Shown: one piece after another, positions 50,440 to 59,464 of the stretch
Position numbering within the stretch: position 1 is the first letter of the stretch
Layout of the letters: every line of letters starts with the position of its first letter
Assembly (NCBI RefSeq): GCF_014297465.1
Contig: NZ_JACORT010000001.1
Location: forward strand, 744,001 to 808,000
Length of the DNA: 64,000 nucleotides
From: Ramlibacter cellulosilyticus
GTDB lineage: Bacteria > Pseudomonadota > Gammaproteobacteria > Burkholderiales > Burkholderiaceae_C
Direction of reading: 5' to 3'
Position numbers and translations under genes: made by a program
The notes under the pieces: model-generated
Database searches by the model: none
Told to the model about the DNA's origin: nothing
What the model saw: only the letters and a program-made list of their open reading frames with translations

Positions 50440-50808
50440 ATGTCCTCGCTCAAGATCCTTGCTGCCGCGGTTGCCGCGGCTACCGTCAGCTTCGCCATGG
50501 CCCAGGGCACGCCGCCGCGTCCCGCCGCCGACCCCGCCACGGGCGCCGGCCAGCGCAGCACGCAGAACACCCCGATGGGCACCACCGGCACGCCGGGCGG
50601 CGCGGGCGCAGGCGCGGCAGCGCAGGGCTCCACCGCGGGCAGCGCCGCGGCCAGCACGGCGGGCAGCACCGGTGCGTCCGGCTCCATGAACTCCGGCGCG
50701 TCCATGAACAACTCCGGCTCGACCGGCAGCGGCGCCATGGCCGCCGACACGGGCACCCACAAGAAGGCCAAGAAGTCGCACAAGGCCGCCAAGGCCGACC
50801 GCAACTGA
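50440..50808 (+). CDS. Exported low-complexity protein
   Basis: The 122-residue product has a signal peptide (SSLKILAAAVAAATVSFAMA) followed by a Gly/Ala/Ser/Thr-rich mature part and a Lys-rich tail (HKKAKKSHKAAKADRN). AAGGAG precedes the ATG and a strong terminator follows, so it is a well-defined monocistronic gene. Similar small proteins are common in Burkholderiales, without a known role. Confidence 0.7.
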   Translation: MSSLKILAAAVAAATVSFAMAQGTPPRPAADPATGAGQRSTQNTPMGTTGTPGGAGAGAAAQGSTAGSAAASTAGSTGASGSMNSGASMNNSGSTGSGAMAADTGTHKKAKKSHKAAKADRN

Positions 50809-50828
50809 AACGGGCTCTCGCAAGGACG

Positions 50829-50854
50829 AAGGCCGCCCCCGGGCGGCCTTTTTC
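50829..50854 (+). terminator. Rho-independent terminator
   Basis: AAGGCCGCCC and GGGCGGCCTT form a near-perfect stem followed by TTTCC, 20 bases after the low-complexity protein gene. It may also serve the convergent DUF4864 gene. Confidence 0.85.
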
Positions 50855-50871
50855 CTGGCGCGCCGATGCGA

Positions 50872-51378
50872 TCAGGTGAGGATCTGCCGGCCCTCGGGCG
50901 TCACCACGCAGCCGCTGATGCGCCACTGCCGGCCGCCTTCGCGATTGAGCAGGTAGGTCAGCGTCCACGACGAGCCTTCCTCGTCGGCAACGCGCACGCG
51001 CTGCAGCGCGATGCGGCCGTCGGTCTCCGGCTTCAGGAACAGCACGCTGGTGGGATGCATCAGCATCGGGTACTGCTCGCGCACGGTCGCCAGGAAGGCC
51101 TCGGCCGTGCCGAATTGCGTGCGCAGGTCGGTGTCGGCCAGCGCGAAGGCCTGCAGCGCGTCCTCGTTGGCGAAGGCAGCCAGCTGCTGCTGCACCACCG
51201 TGCGGACGACCTGCACGTTGTCCGCTTCGCCGGGCACGCGCAGGTGCGCCGGGTCGGACGCGAACACCGCGCCGCCCAGGACGGCGGAGAACAGGAGCGA
51301 CCAGGCGAGCGCGACGCCGGCACGGGGGCGGCGATGGCGCGGCCGCAAGGCGAAATCGGAGGGGGAGGGCGTGTGCAA
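50872..51378 (-). CDS. DUF4864 exported protein
   Basis: The 168-residue product has a membrane segment (VALAWSLLFSAVLGGAVFA) near residues 22-40 and a domain with VVRTVVQQQLAAFANEDALQ, DLRTQFGTAEAFLATV and GRIALQRVRVADEEGSSW, as in DUF4864. No ATG is available in frame; TTG at 51378 with GAGG upstream is the most plausible start and gives a normal signal region. Function is unknown. It lies eight bases after the next small gene. Confidence 0.68.
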   Translation of the reverse strand: MHTPSPSDFALRPRHRRPRAGVALAWSLLFSAVLGGAVFASDPAHLRVPGEADNVQVVRTVVQQQLAAFANEDALQAFALADTDLRTQFGTAEAFLATVREQYPMLMHPTSVLFLKPETDGRIALQRVRVADEEGSSWTLTYLLNREGGRQWRISGCVVTPEGRQILT

Positions 51379-51386
51379 GGGGAACC

Positions 51387-51533
51387 TCAGGGGCGTGCGG
51401 CCGGGACCACGATGGCGGAGAGGGGCTGGAAGCCAGGCTCCGGCGCGCCATCCGCCCGCGCCTTCAGCTGCATGCTGGTGGCGGCCAGCGCGATGCCGAC
51501 CAGGGTGAAGATGCGCATCATCAGCGGGCTCAT
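51387..51533 (-). CDS. Small secreted hypothetical protein
   Basis: The 48-residue product begins MSPLMMRIFTLVGIALAATS, a signal-like hydrophobic stretch, followed by GAPEPGFQPLSAIVVPAARP. GGGAG lies seven bases before the ATG. It is eight bases upstream of the DUF4864 gene and probably co-transcribed with it. Confidence 0.5.
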   Translation of the reverse strand: MSPLMMRIFTLVGIALAATSMQLKARADGAPEPGFQPLSAIVVPAARP

Positions 51534-51893
51534 TGGTGGTCTCCCGGAACAACGTGTTGTGCTTGGACGAGAGCGTACGGCCGGCCCCTGCTGCGCCGCT
51601 GTAGGTGGAGTGCGCTGGCCCGCGTGGGAGCCGCAAGGGCGCCGGTGCCGGTGCGTGCGTGGCCGCGCCACAAATGGAAACAGCGCCCGGAGGCGCTGTC
51701 CCGATCCGCGGGGGAAGCCACCGGACCACTGGACAATGTTCTCGCTCATCGCCTGCGGCGGCGGAAGAGTCCGATCCCTGTCGTCGTAGCGCGGAATCCG
51801 GTGGGCTTTGATGGATTGGAGTGCGGCGGCCGCGCGGCGATCGCAGGCGCCGGGCCCTTGCCGCTGTAGGCGTGCCCCCCCGCGGCCCGTGCG
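51534..51893. other. Intergenic region without a gene
   Basis: Apart from the hairpin at 51680-51699 I see no coding, tRNA or riboswitch pattern in these 360 bases. It separates the small secreted gene from the NUDIX gene, both on the minus strand. Confidence 0.5.
51680..51699 (-). terminator. Possible terminator downstream of the NUDIX gene
   Basis: ACAGCGCC and GGCGCTGT form an 8-base stem around four bases; on the minus strand it is followed by TTCCATTTG. It is about 195 bases after the NUDIX stop, so the assignment is weak. Confidence 0.35.
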
Positions 51894-52763
51894 TCAATCG
51901 CCGAGGAGGATGTCCAGCCCCGCGTCGGGTTCGAACCGCTTGTTGCGCCACGACAGGCGCGTCGGCCCCGGCAGCAGCTGCTCGCGCTCGCTGTGCCACG
52001 GGTCGCCCGGATAGCACAGCACGCGCGTGCCGTCCACGTCGCGCGGCTCCGGCCGGATGCAGGGCGGCCTCCGCGCGCCCGCCGCGGCCCGCACGCTCGC
52101 GACGCTGCGGTGCCGCGCCAGGTGCGTGAGGCTCATGATCTGCGGCGGCGCCATCTCGATCTGCCGGTCCCAGTACTGGCGCAGCGCCGCGCGCGGCGAG
52201 AGCCACAGGCTTTCGGTCGCCTCGTGCGTGTCGTGGCGCGGCTCCTGGCCGGGCGGCACCGTGGCGACGAAGAAGCGCGTGTCGAAGCGCTTGCGGCCCA
52301 CGCTGCTCAGGGCGGGCGTGATCCAGCGGGACCAGGGGAGCAGGGCGCCGGCGTGCAGCCGCAGGCCGGTGTTTTCGAAGAGCTCGTCGAAGCGCGGCCC
52401 CTGGCGCAGCGCGGCCCACGCCTCTGCGGCCTGTCCGGGCGTGATGTCGGCGAAGAGGACGCCGGTCTCCTCGAACACTTCGCGGATGGCTGTGACGAAC
52501 AGCGCCGCCGCCTGTCCTTCCGAGAGTTCCGGTTCGCCGAGCGCGGCATGCAGCGCCGCCGGTGGGCGGTCGAGGCGCTGCACCCAGCCGAGGTCCTCGG
52601 GATCCGCCTTGCCGCCGGGAAAGACGTAGGCGCCGCCGAGCACGTCGGACTGCGCGTGCCGCCGCAGCAGGAACACCTCCAGGTCCTCGTGCGCGTCGCG
52701 CAGCAGCACCACCGTGGCGGAAGGCGCGGCGGGCCCCTCGATGCGCGTCGTGTTCAACTCCAT
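51894..52763 (-). CDS. NUDIX hydrolase
   Basis: The 289-residue protein has the NUDIX helix split as in the larger, CoA- or RNA-related members: GGAYVFPGGKADPEDLGW, then AIREVFEETGVLFAD with the REVxEE metal ligands. It would hydrolyse a nucleoside diphosphate derivative; the substrate is not apparent. ATG at 52763 avoids overlap with the divergent serine hydrolase gene. Confidence 0.83.
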   Translation of the reverse strand: MELNTTRIEGPAAPSATVVLLRDAHEDLEVFLLRRHAQSDVLGGAYVFPGGKADPEDLGWVQRLDRPPAALHAALGEPELSEGQAAALFVTAIREVFEETGVLFADITPGQAAEAWAALRQGPRFDELFENTGLRLHAGALLPWSRWITPALSSVGRKRFDTRFFVATVPPGQEPRHDTHEATESLWLSPRAALRQYWDRQIEMAPPQIMSLTHLARHRSVASVRAAAGARRPPCIRPEPRDVDGTRVLCYPGDPWHSEREQLLPGPTRLSWRNKRFEPDAGLDILLGD

Positions 52764-52806
52764 GGCTGTGAGGCTAACAGAGCCCGCCACCCCTTATGCT
52801 TGGGTG

Positions 52807-53859
52807 ATGCCCGACTTCAGCGAAGCCATTGCCCACGCACAGGCGCACGAAGTGCCCTGGCCCCGCGACCCCGCCGCCGACCCCGACCGCTGGGGCGTGC
52901 ACCAGGCCGACCCGCCGCCGTGGAACCGGCTGCGCGGCCCCGTGCATCCGCGCGGGCCCGTGTCCGGCGTGATCCGCATCGGCGGGCGCGAGGTGGCGGC
53001 CTGGGGCGAGCCGGACCGGGCCGACCTGACCTACAGCGTGGCGAAGACCTATCTCGCGCTGCTCGCCGGCCTGGCGCACGCGCGCGGCCTGCTGCCCGAT
53101 CCGCAGCAGCCCATCGCGCAGTTGCTCCCGGGCATCGGCTTCGACGACGCGCACAACCGCACCATCACGTGGGCGCACATGCTGGAGCAGACCAGCGAGT
53201 GGCAAGGCACCTGCCTCGGCATGCCGGACACCGTGGAACACAACCGCCGCGTGTCGCACGATCCCAAGCCGCCGCAAGGCGCCAAGGGCGAGCCGCGCCG
53301 GCTGCAGGCGCCCGGCAGCTACTGGGAATACAACGACGTGCGCATCAACCAGCTCTCGCTGGCGCTGCTGCACCTGTACCGCCGGCCGCTGCCGGAGGTC
53401 TTCGAGGAGGCGGTGCTGCGGCCGCTGGGCGGCGGCGAGGGCTTCCGCTGGGAAGGCTACGACGATGCGTGGGTCGAAGTCGGCGGCCTGCGCGTGCAGT
53501 CCGTGCCGGGTGGCTCGCACTGGGGCGGCGGCGTCTCGATCAGTGCACGCGACCAGGCGCGCATCGGGCAGTTGCTGCTCGATGGCGGCATGCATGCGGG
53601 GCAGCGCCTGCTGCCGGCGGAATGGATCGCGCGCATGCAGCAGCCTTGCGCGATCGCGCCCTTCTACGGCTGGCTCGCCTGGCTGAACCGCGACGGCGCG
53701 ATGTTCGCGGACGCGTCGCGCGAGAGCTGGTTCCTGGTCGGCGCGGGTGGCCACTACACCTGGATAGACCCCGCGCACCAGGCGGTGGTCGTCGTGCGCT
53801 GGCTCGATCCGGCGCACAGCCCCGGCTTCGTGAGCCGCGTCGCGCGCGCGCTGCGCTAG
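52807..53859 (+). CDS. Serine hydrolase, beta-lactamase class C-like
   Basis: The 350-residue protein has the SxxK motif SVAK at residues 77-80 (nucleophile S77) and a Tyr motif in YWEYNDVRIN (YxN), with GAGGHYTWIDP near the KTG position. These proteins include esterases and peptidases; no signal peptide is seen, so it is probably cytosolic. It is convergent with the PA2778-type gene and overlaps its stop by four bases. Confidence 0.82.
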   Translation: MPDFSEAIAHAQAHEVPWPRDPAADPDRWGVHQADPPPWNRLRGPVHPRGPVSGVIRIGGREVAAWGEPDRADLTYSVAKTYLALLAGLAHARGLLPDPQQPIAQLLPGIGFDDAHNRTITWAHMLEQTSEWQGTCLGMPDTVEHNRRVSHDPKPPQGAKGEPRRLQAPGSYWEYNDVRINQLSLALLHLYRRPLPEVFEEAVLRPLGGGEGFRWEGYDDAWVEVGGLRVQSVPGGSHWGGGVSISARDQARIGQLLLDGGMHAGQRLLPAEWIARMQQPCAIAPFYGWLAWLNRDGAMFADASRESWFLVGAGGHYTWIDPAHQAVVVVRWLDPAHSPGFVSRVARALR

Positions 53860-54833
53860 GAACCTGCGGCCCGCAGGCGCTCCTCGATCAGCTCGCGCGT
53901 CGCGCGCACCTCGCTGCCGAAGGGGCTCTGCGCCGCATCGGCGCGGTGGATCAGGGCCAGCGCTTCGCCATTGCGGCCCTGGTCGGACAGCGTCTGGGCC
54001 AGGTTGTTCATCAGGATCACGGAATCGGGATGGCGCTGCAGCGCCATGCGCAGCACGGCCGCTGCCTCGTCGAGGGCGTTCTGCGCATGCAGGTGGTTCG
54101 CGAGCCCCACGGCCGCCGGCAGGCTGTCGGGCCAGCGCGCCAGCGCCGCGCGGTAGCCACGCACGCTGGCATCCGCGTCGCGCCCGCGGGCGAGTCCGAG
54201 CAGGGCGTCCAGCCAGCGCTCCTCGGTCGCGGTGGCGGCGATGCGCCCGGGCGGCAGCACCACCATCGCCCAGTAGCGGCCGGCGAGCCACGTGCGCTCG
54301 AAATACGAGAACGGCATCGCCTGCCGCATCTGCAGGCCCGAGCGCAGGTACACGGTGCCGGTGGCGTAGTCGTAGCCGTTCACGACGGCGTAGTGCCACT
54401 CGGGCAGGAACATGCCCACGTCCTGCAGCACGATGACGGGGTTGCCGGCGGCGACTTCGCGCAGCAGGTCGGCATAGTGCGGCGCGAGCCTGTAGCTCAC
54501 GAGGCCGTGGCGGCGCGGCGCCGCGAGCATCTCGACCTGCAGGCTGCCGTGGCGCGACGGCACCCAGACTTCCTCCACCAGCGTCTCCGGCCGCACCGGC
54601 GCGCCGGCGTGCACCATCGCCATTGCCAGCGCGGCGGGGCCGCACTGGTAGTCGTCCTGGGGGAAGAAGGGCACGCGCGCCAGCTCCGCCTGGCGCGGCA
54701 CGCTCTCGGGCCAGGCGGTGCGCAGGTCCACCGTCTGCGGGATCAGCATGCCGCAGCCGGCGAGCAGCAGCGCGGCGGCGCAGGCCGCGAGCCACTGCGC
54801 GCAGCGCAAGGAAGAGCGAAGCGATGCCTGCAT
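53856..54833 (-). CDS. PA2778-type cysteine peptidase lipoprotein with TPR
   Basis: The 325-residue protein has a lipobox LAGC with acceptor Cys27, a C39-like papain fold with Cys64 in DDYQCGPAALAM, His147 in EWHYAVVNG and Asp155, and C-terminal tetratricopeptide-like repeats (ADASVRGYRAALARWPDSLP, VLRMALQRHPDSVILMNNLA). It belongs to the PA2778 family of Pseudomonas and Burkholderiales. It lies six bases after the PA2779-type gene; the two are always paired in genomes I know, but the target is unknown. Confidence 0.85.
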   Translation of the reverse strand: MQASLRSSLRCAQWLAACAAALLLAGCGMLIPQTVDLRTAWPESVPRQAELARVPFFPQDDYQCGPAALAMAMVHAGAPVRPETLVEEVWVPSRHGSLQVEMLAAPRRHGLVSYRLAPHYADLLREVAAGNPVIVLQDVGMFLPEWHYAVVNGYDYATGTVYLRSGLQMRQAMPFSYFERTWLAGRYWAMVVLPPGRIAATATEERWLDALLGLARGRDADASVRGYRAALARWPDSLPAAVGLANHLHAQNALDEAAAVLRMALQRHPDSVILMNNLAQTLSDQGRNGEALALIHRADAAQSPFGSEVRATRELIEERLRAAGS

Positions 54834-54839
54834 GCTTCC

Positions 54840-55199
54840 TTACTTGCGGATCGCGTAGTACCAGATCAGCGCCGCGATCAGGACGACGGCGACCCAGCCC
54901 CAGTCGCTCATGCCGCCGGCGGGAGCGGCCTGGATGTCCCGTGCCAGCGCCTGCACTTCCTGGTCGCTCATGGTCTGCACGCGTTCGCGCGCCGCGCGCG
55001 GGTCGATGCCCGCCGCCTGCAGCTGCGCGGCGACTTCGGCGCGGTCCAGCGTCCCCAGCACCAGGGCACGCTCGGGGGAGGGCGCCGGGCCGGCGGCCTG
55101 GTCGGCGCCGATGAGGCCGGCGTTGGCGGTCTGGAAGGACAGGGCGAGCAGGGAGACCACGAGCACGCGGCACGTGGTCTTCTTCAGGGCGAGGTTCAC
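54840..55199 (-). CDS. PA2779-type membrane protein
   Basis: The 119-residue protein has a signal-like N-terminus (CRVLVVSLLALSFQTANA), a helical middle (LGTLDRAEVAAQLQAAGIDP, ERVQTMSDQEVQALARDI) and a C-terminal membrane helix (WGWVAVVLIAALIWYYAIRK). This is the PA2779 family, partner of the PA2778 peptidase next to it. GTG at 55199 is chosen because AAGGAG lies six bases upstream; an ATG at 55220 lacks a site. The short C-terminal anchor suggests it presents its middle part to the periplasm. Confidence 0.85.
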   Translation of the reverse strand: MNLALKKTTCRVLVVSLLALSFQTANAGLIGADQAAGPAPSPERALVLGTLDRAEVAAQLQAAGIDPRAARERVQTMSDQEVQALARDIQAAPAGGMSDWGWVAVVLIAALIWYYAIRK

Positions 55200-55205
55200 G
55201 GAGGG

Positions 55206-55211
55206 CTCCTT
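55206..55211 (-). promoter_or_regulatory. Ribosome-binding site fixing the PA2779-type start
   Basis: On the minus strand AAGGAG is followed by CCCTCC and the GTG start codon, so the GTG start is preferred over the upstream ATG. Confidence 0.7.
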
Positions 55212-55318
55212 GTTGTGCATCCCGCGGTCGGAAACGCGGCGCGACATTTACGCACGCCTGGCTCTGCAGGGGGTGCGCGCGCTTCCGTTCCGATACAGCT
55301 TGCTACGAAAATCCGCCC

Positions 55319-56218
55319 ATGACCCTGCCCGACTATTCGCAAGGCGCCGCATGGCAGCGCGGCAGCTACGTGCCCATTGCGCAGGCGAGCGTGCCGCTCA
55401 CCGACTGGGGCTTCCTGCGATCGGATGCCGCGTACGACGTGGTGACGGTCTGGGACGGCGCGTTCTTCCGCCTGGATGCGCACCTCGAGCGCTTCCTGCG
55501 CAGCTGCAGCCGCTTCCGGCTCGACCCCGGCCGCTCACCGGAGGAGATCGTCGCGATCCTGGAGCAATGCGTGCGGCTCGCGGGCCTGCGCAGCGCGTAC
55601 GTGGAGATGCTGTGCACCCGCGGCCAGCCGCCCTGGGGCTCGCGCGACCCGCGCCAGGCGGCCAACCAGTTCTACGCGTTCGCGGTGCCCTACGTGTGGA
55701 TCGCCAACGAGGAACAGCGGCGCCGCGGGCTCGACGTGCGCATCAGCGGCGTGCAGCGCATCCCGCCCGCGAGCGTGGATCCCACGGCGAAGAACTACCA
55801 CTGGAACGACATGACCATGGGGCTGCTGGAAGCGCTCGATGCCGGTGCCGACACGGTGCTGCTCACCGATGCGCAGGGCAACGTGGTGGAAGGACCGGGC
55901 TTCAACGTGTTCGCCGTCCGCGCAGGCCGGCTCGTGACGCCGCGCGAAGGCGTGCTGGAAGGCATCACGCGGCGCACGGTGATGGAGATCGCGCAGTCGC
56001 AAGGCATCGCCGTGGAGGCGAGGGCCTTGCCTGCGGACGAATTGCGCGGCGCGGACGAGGCCTTCCTGAGCACGTCGGGCGGCGGGGTACTGCCCGTGAC
56101 GCGCATCGACGGCGAGACCGTCGGTTCCGGCGAGGTGGGCGCGATGACGCAGCGGCTCGCCGAAACGTACTGGGCGTGGCACCGCGACCCGCGGTACGCC
56201 ACGCCGGTCAGGTACTAG
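55319..56218 (+). CDS. Class IV PLP aminotransferase
   Basis: The 299-residue protein has YDVVTVWDGAFFRLDAHLER, the Lys-bearing TAKNYHWNDMTMG, EGPGFNVFAVRAGR and ITRRTVMEIAQ, the class IV pattern of D-alanine and branched-chain amino-acid aminotransferases. An internal change at the usual TxGxGxG-like substrate loop makes the exact amino acid uncertain. It is divergent from the PA2779-type gene by 119 bases and has no metabolic neighbour. Confidence 0.85.
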   Translation: MTLPDYSQGAAWQRGSYVPIAQASVPLTDWGFLRSDAAYDVVTVWDGAFFRLDAHLERFLRSCSRFRLDPGRSPEEIVAILEQCVRLAGLRSAYVEMLCTRGQPPWGSRDPRQAANQFYAFAVPYVWIANEEQRRRGLDVRISGVQRIPPASVDPTAKNYHWNDMTMGLLEALDAGADTVLLTDAQGNVVEGPGFNVFAVRAGRLVTPREGVLEGITRRTVMEIAQSQGIAVEARALPADELRGADEAFLSTSGGGVLPVTRIDGETVGSGEVGAMTQRLAETYWAWHRDPRYATPVRY

Positions 56219-56228
56219 GAGCCTGCGC

Positions 56229-56615
56229 CTACGACTGGGGCGGCACCAGCTGCTCGATCACCTCCGGGTCGCGCCGGATGGTGTCGCGGACGCGGTGCTC
56301 GCGCCGGTCCAGCTTGCCGAAGGTGTGGTCCAGCGCGTGCATCAGCTTGTCGGTGGCCCCGCGGATCGCGAGGTCCTGGTTGGGTGCGTAATTGGTCACC
56401 GCGACCGGTGCGCGTCCGTTGACGCGTGCCTCCAGCGTGCAGCGCTTGTCGACGCCGCCGCCCTTGGCGGCATGGTTCTCGTCGCTCAGCTGCACTTCGA
56501 TGCTCGTGAGGTCCTGGTCGAAGCGCGCGAGCTGCTCGTTCAGGTAGTCGCTGGCCCAGCGCTCCAGGGCGTCCTGGTTGTCGATGTCGTTGGAGGTGTT
56601 GACTTGCACTTTCAT
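56229..56615 (-). CDS. HPF/RaiA family ribosome-associated protein
   Basis: The 128-residue protein has MKVQVNTSNDIDNQDALERW, TSIEVQLSDENHAAKGGG, TNYAPNQDLAIRGATDKLM and LDRREHRVRD, consistent with the HPF/RaiA fold that binds the 30S subunit and stalls translation in poor conditions. It is shorter than long HPF and lacks its C-terminal extension. It converges on the aminotransferase gene. Confidence 0.8.
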   Translation of the reverse strand: MKVQVNTSNDIDNQDALERWASDYLNEQLARFDQDLTSIEVQLSDENHAAKGGGVDKRCTLEARVNGRAPVAVTNYAPNQDLAIRGATDKLMHALDHTFGKLDRREHRVRDTIRRDPEVIEQLVPPQS

Positions 56616-56807
56616 GCGGTTTCCTTTCGCGTCTGACACCATGCTGCGGACGGCCGGGCTGCAAGGCAAGTCGGACGGCTTGCTTTCGCCTGTCGGACGG
56701 AGCTTGCGAGCCGCTCGCTGCCCCATCCTGCGCGCGCGCGGCGCGCTTGGCAAACGTACGGGAAAGCGACGGGGCCGCGCAGCGCGGGATGAGGCGATGA
56801 TGGCCGC

Positions 56808-57596
56808 ATGAGGAAATGGACCACGGCCCCTGCCACGTCGGGAGCGCCCGGGCAGGCGCTGGCCCCCATGATCGACGCGCTGGGCCAGCCGGGCTTCCCC
56901 GGTGCCTTGCTGGCGCACGTGCATCCCCTGGTGCCGGCAGCCTCCTTCTCCGTCTACCAGATCGGCAGCACGCGCGCGCCGCGGCTGTTCATGTCGGCCA
57001 CCCGCGGGGTGCCGGACCGCACCCGGGACTGCTGGCGTGCCTACATCTCGGGCCCGCATCGCGAGGACCGCAGCCTGGAGAGCACGGAGGGCACCCAGGC
57101 CATCGTGCTGTGCCACGTCGACGCAGGCGAAGTGCCGAGGGAACACCGCGTGCTGGTGTACGAGGCGCACGGCATGGCGGAGCGCATCTCCGCAGTGCAG
57201 CGGGAGCCCGACGGGGCGCTGTTCGCGCTGAACCTGTACCGGCACCTGCACCAGCAGGCCTTCACCGACGCGCAGGTCGCCGCGTTCGAACAAATGGCGC
57301 CCGCGCTCGTCGCGCTGGCCCGCAAGCACGTCGCGCTGATGCCGGCACCGCCCGACGAGCGCAAGGCCGCGGGCTGGCGCCGGCAGCTGCGCCTGCTCGC
57401 GCCGGACCTCACCGACCGCGAGCTGGACGTCTGCGAGCGCCTGCTGCGCGGCATGACGCACGAAGGCGTGGCGGCCGACCTGCGCCTGGGCCTCGCCACG
57501 GTGAAGACCTACCGCAACCGCGCCTTCGGCCGGCTGGGCATCCATTTCCGCAGCGAGCTGTTCGCGCTGCTCGCCGCGCGCGCGGAGCTGCATTGA
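56808..57596 (+). CDS. LuxR-type regulator with GAF-like domain
   Basis: The 262-residue protein has an N-terminal sensory-like domain (residues 1-180) with no clear named family and a C-terminal LuxR helix-turn-helix: LTDRELDVCERLLRGMTHEG, then LATVKTYRNRAFGRLGI. It resembles stand-alone response-type LuxR regulators that bind a ligand directly. It lies between the HPF gene and the tannase-like gene; a link to the latter is possible but not shown. Confidence 0.78.
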   Translation: MRKWTTAPATSGAPGQALAPMIDALGQPGFPGALLAHVHPLVPAASFSVYQIGSTRAPRLFMSATRGVPDRTRDCWRAYISGPHREDRSLESTEGTQAIVLCHVDAGEVPREHRVLVYEAHGMAERISAVQREPDGALFALNLYRHLHQQAFTDAQVAAFEQMAPALVALARKHVALMPAPPDERKAAGWRRQLRLLAPDLTDRELDVCERLLRGMTHEGVAADLRLGLATVKTYRNRAFGRLGIHFRSELFALLAARAELH

Positions 57597-57618
57597 GCCC
57601 GCGCGCCGGCGCGCGGTT

Positions 57619-59328
57619 TCACGAGTCCGAGCAGGTGAAGTTCCCGGCGTCCTCCACGCTGCCCGTGCCCTTGTACTTCGCGAACTGCGGGTAGGGGCAC
57701 AGCGGCCGCGAGCGGTTGGGGAAGAAGGCGTTGGTGGGCAGCGCACGGGCGGCGATGCGGTCGGGCGCGCTGCCTTTCTCCACCCAGTCCACCATGGCCT
57801 GGATCGCGTCGAAGTTGTCGGTGGCGGGGCCGCCCGAGCAGTGGTTCATGCCGGGCACGTAGAACGCGCGCGCGAACTGCTTCGTGGCCGCCAGGCCGCC
57901 GTTGTTGACGACGAGCTGGTCGTAGTAGCGCTGCGACTCGGTGGCGGAGAAGATGGGGTCGGCCATGCCGTGCACGATCATCAGCTTGCCGCCGTGCGCC
58001 CGGTACGCGGCCAGCGTCGTGTCGCGGAAGGTGTCGTACACCTGCGAGAACGCTTCCATGCGCAGCGGGTCGCGGTCGAAGTCGAAGGCGAGCACGTTGA
58101 AGGCGGGGTCCGGCGGCGTGAAGAACTCGTTGCGCAGCGCGTCGGACATGAGGGTGTTGTACGCGGAGTTCGGCGTCGCGGTCGTGGAGCTGCCCAGGGT
58201 CCAGGCACGCCAGCCGGGCGCGCGGATGCCGGCGTCCCAGGGTTGGCCGAAGTACAGCGCGGTGCCGAAGGAGTTGCGCGGACCGGCGAACACTTCCTTC
58301 ACCGCGTTCACCTGTTGCGCGCTCAGGCACGTGTCCGTCTTGGCGCCCGCGCACTGCAGCACGGCGGGGTCGAAAGTGCAGCTGTTGGTCCTGCTGACCA
58401 TGCCGTCCGCTGCCCCGTCGGCGGCGTCGCACTTCTGCAGGATGGCGTCGGCGAGCAGGTCGAGGTCGGTGATCGACAGCGCCTGCGACAGGATGGGCGC
58501 GCCGGAGCCGTCCGTGGGCGCGGCCGCCGTGAACTTGACGTTGTTCCACATCGCGGCGATGGTCGCGCCGCTCGACACACGCATCGCCGGGGCGCCGGCG
58601 ATGATGCCGTCGAAGTAGTCCGGGAAGCGCTGCGAGAACATCATGCCCTGGCGCCCGCCGCCGGAGCAGCCGGCGAAGTACGAATGCGCCGCGGGCTTGC
58701 CGTAGCGGCTGGCGATGAGGGACCTGGCGGCCTGCGCCGTCTTGTCGTGCGCGGCATAGGCGTGGTCGATGCGGGCCTGCGCCTCGGCGCCGAAGGAGGC
58801 GGCCGTCCCGCCCTGGTGGCCCGCGTCGGTGGAGACCACGGCGAAGCCCTGGCCCAGGGGCGAGGGCGTGCCGCCGGAGATGCTCGCCGTGCGCGAGGTG
58901 TCGGCCAGGGAGCCGTCGTTGCCGCCGCCGCCCAGGTAGAGGAAGCGGCCATTGAAGTTGTCCGGCAGGCTCAGCCGGAACCCCGTGTAGTAGTTCTTGC
59001 CGTCCGTGCCCACGCGCGGGTCGATCCTGCCCTCGACGACGCAGTGGCCCGGCAGGAAATCGCCCGTGGCCGCATTGCCCGGCCGGCGCGTTCCTTCGGC
59101 GTGGTAGACCGTGGTGACCGTCGTGTTCGCCAGGCCCGGTGCCGCCGGCAGCCCTTCGCACCAGGCGCGCGACTGCGCCGCGGTCAGCGGCGGCGCCTCG
59201 GGTGCGGCAGGGGGCGGCGCTTCGGGAGGGGCGGTGGCCACGCCACCGTCGCCATCGCCGCCGCAGGCGGTGAGCAGGGCGGCCAGGAGGACCGCGCCGG
59301 TCTGCGCGGTGAAGGGGAAGGGGCGCAT
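57619..59328 (-). CDS. Tannase/feruloyl esterase family lipoprotein
   Basis: The 569-residue secreted esterase has a lipobox at LTACGG near residue 20, the tannase signature CSGGGRQGMM with the catalytic Ser, and C-terminal HGMADPIFSATESQRYYDQL and FYVPGMNHCSGG with Asp and His. It would hydrolyse aromatic esters such as feruloyl or galloyl esters outside the cell. It is divergent from the carboxylesterase gene. Confidence 0.86.
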   Translation of the reverse strand: MRPFPFTAQTGAVLLAALLTACGGDGDGGVATAPPEAPPPAAPEAPPLTAAQSRAWCEGLPAAPGLANTTVTTVYHAEGTRRPGNAATGDFLPGHCVVEGRIDPRVGTDGKNYYTGFRLSLPDNFNGRFLYLGGGGNDGSLADTSRTASISGGTPSPLGQGFAVVSTDAGHQGGTAASFGAEAQARIDHAYAAHDKTAQAARSLIASRYGKPAAHSYFAGCSGGGRQGMMFSQRFPDYFDGIIAGAPAMRVSSGATIAAMWNNVKFTAAAPTDGSGAPILSQALSITDLDLLADAILQKCDAADGAADGMVSRTNSCTFDPAVLQCAGAKTDTCLSAQQVNAVKEVFAGPRNSFGTALYFGQPWDAGIRAPGWRAWTLGSSTTATPNSAYNTLMSDALRNEFFTPPDPAFNVLAFDFDRDPLRMEAFSQVYDTFRDTTLAAYRAHGGKLMIVHGMADPIFSATESQRYYDQLVVNNGGLAATKQFARAFYVPGMNHCSGGPATDNFDAIQAMVDWVEKGSAPDRIAARALPTNAFFPNRSRPLCPYPQFAKYKGTGSVEDAGNFTCSDS

Positions 59329-59464
59329 GCGTTTTCCTGTCGTGGCATCGGGCAGCAGTCCACTGTAGTGCGCGCCGCGCGCGCCGCTGTCATCCCAGAG
59401 GAGGACAGCGGCTGCGGCATGCAGCGGGTCCAGCCGCTATGCTCCCGGGCCAAAGGAGCAACGC

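Noticed and set aside
51900-51960. T-loop-like GGTTCGAACC suggesting a tRNA
   Set aside because: It lies inside the NUDIX coding sequence and no acceptor or anticodon stems can be formed around it.
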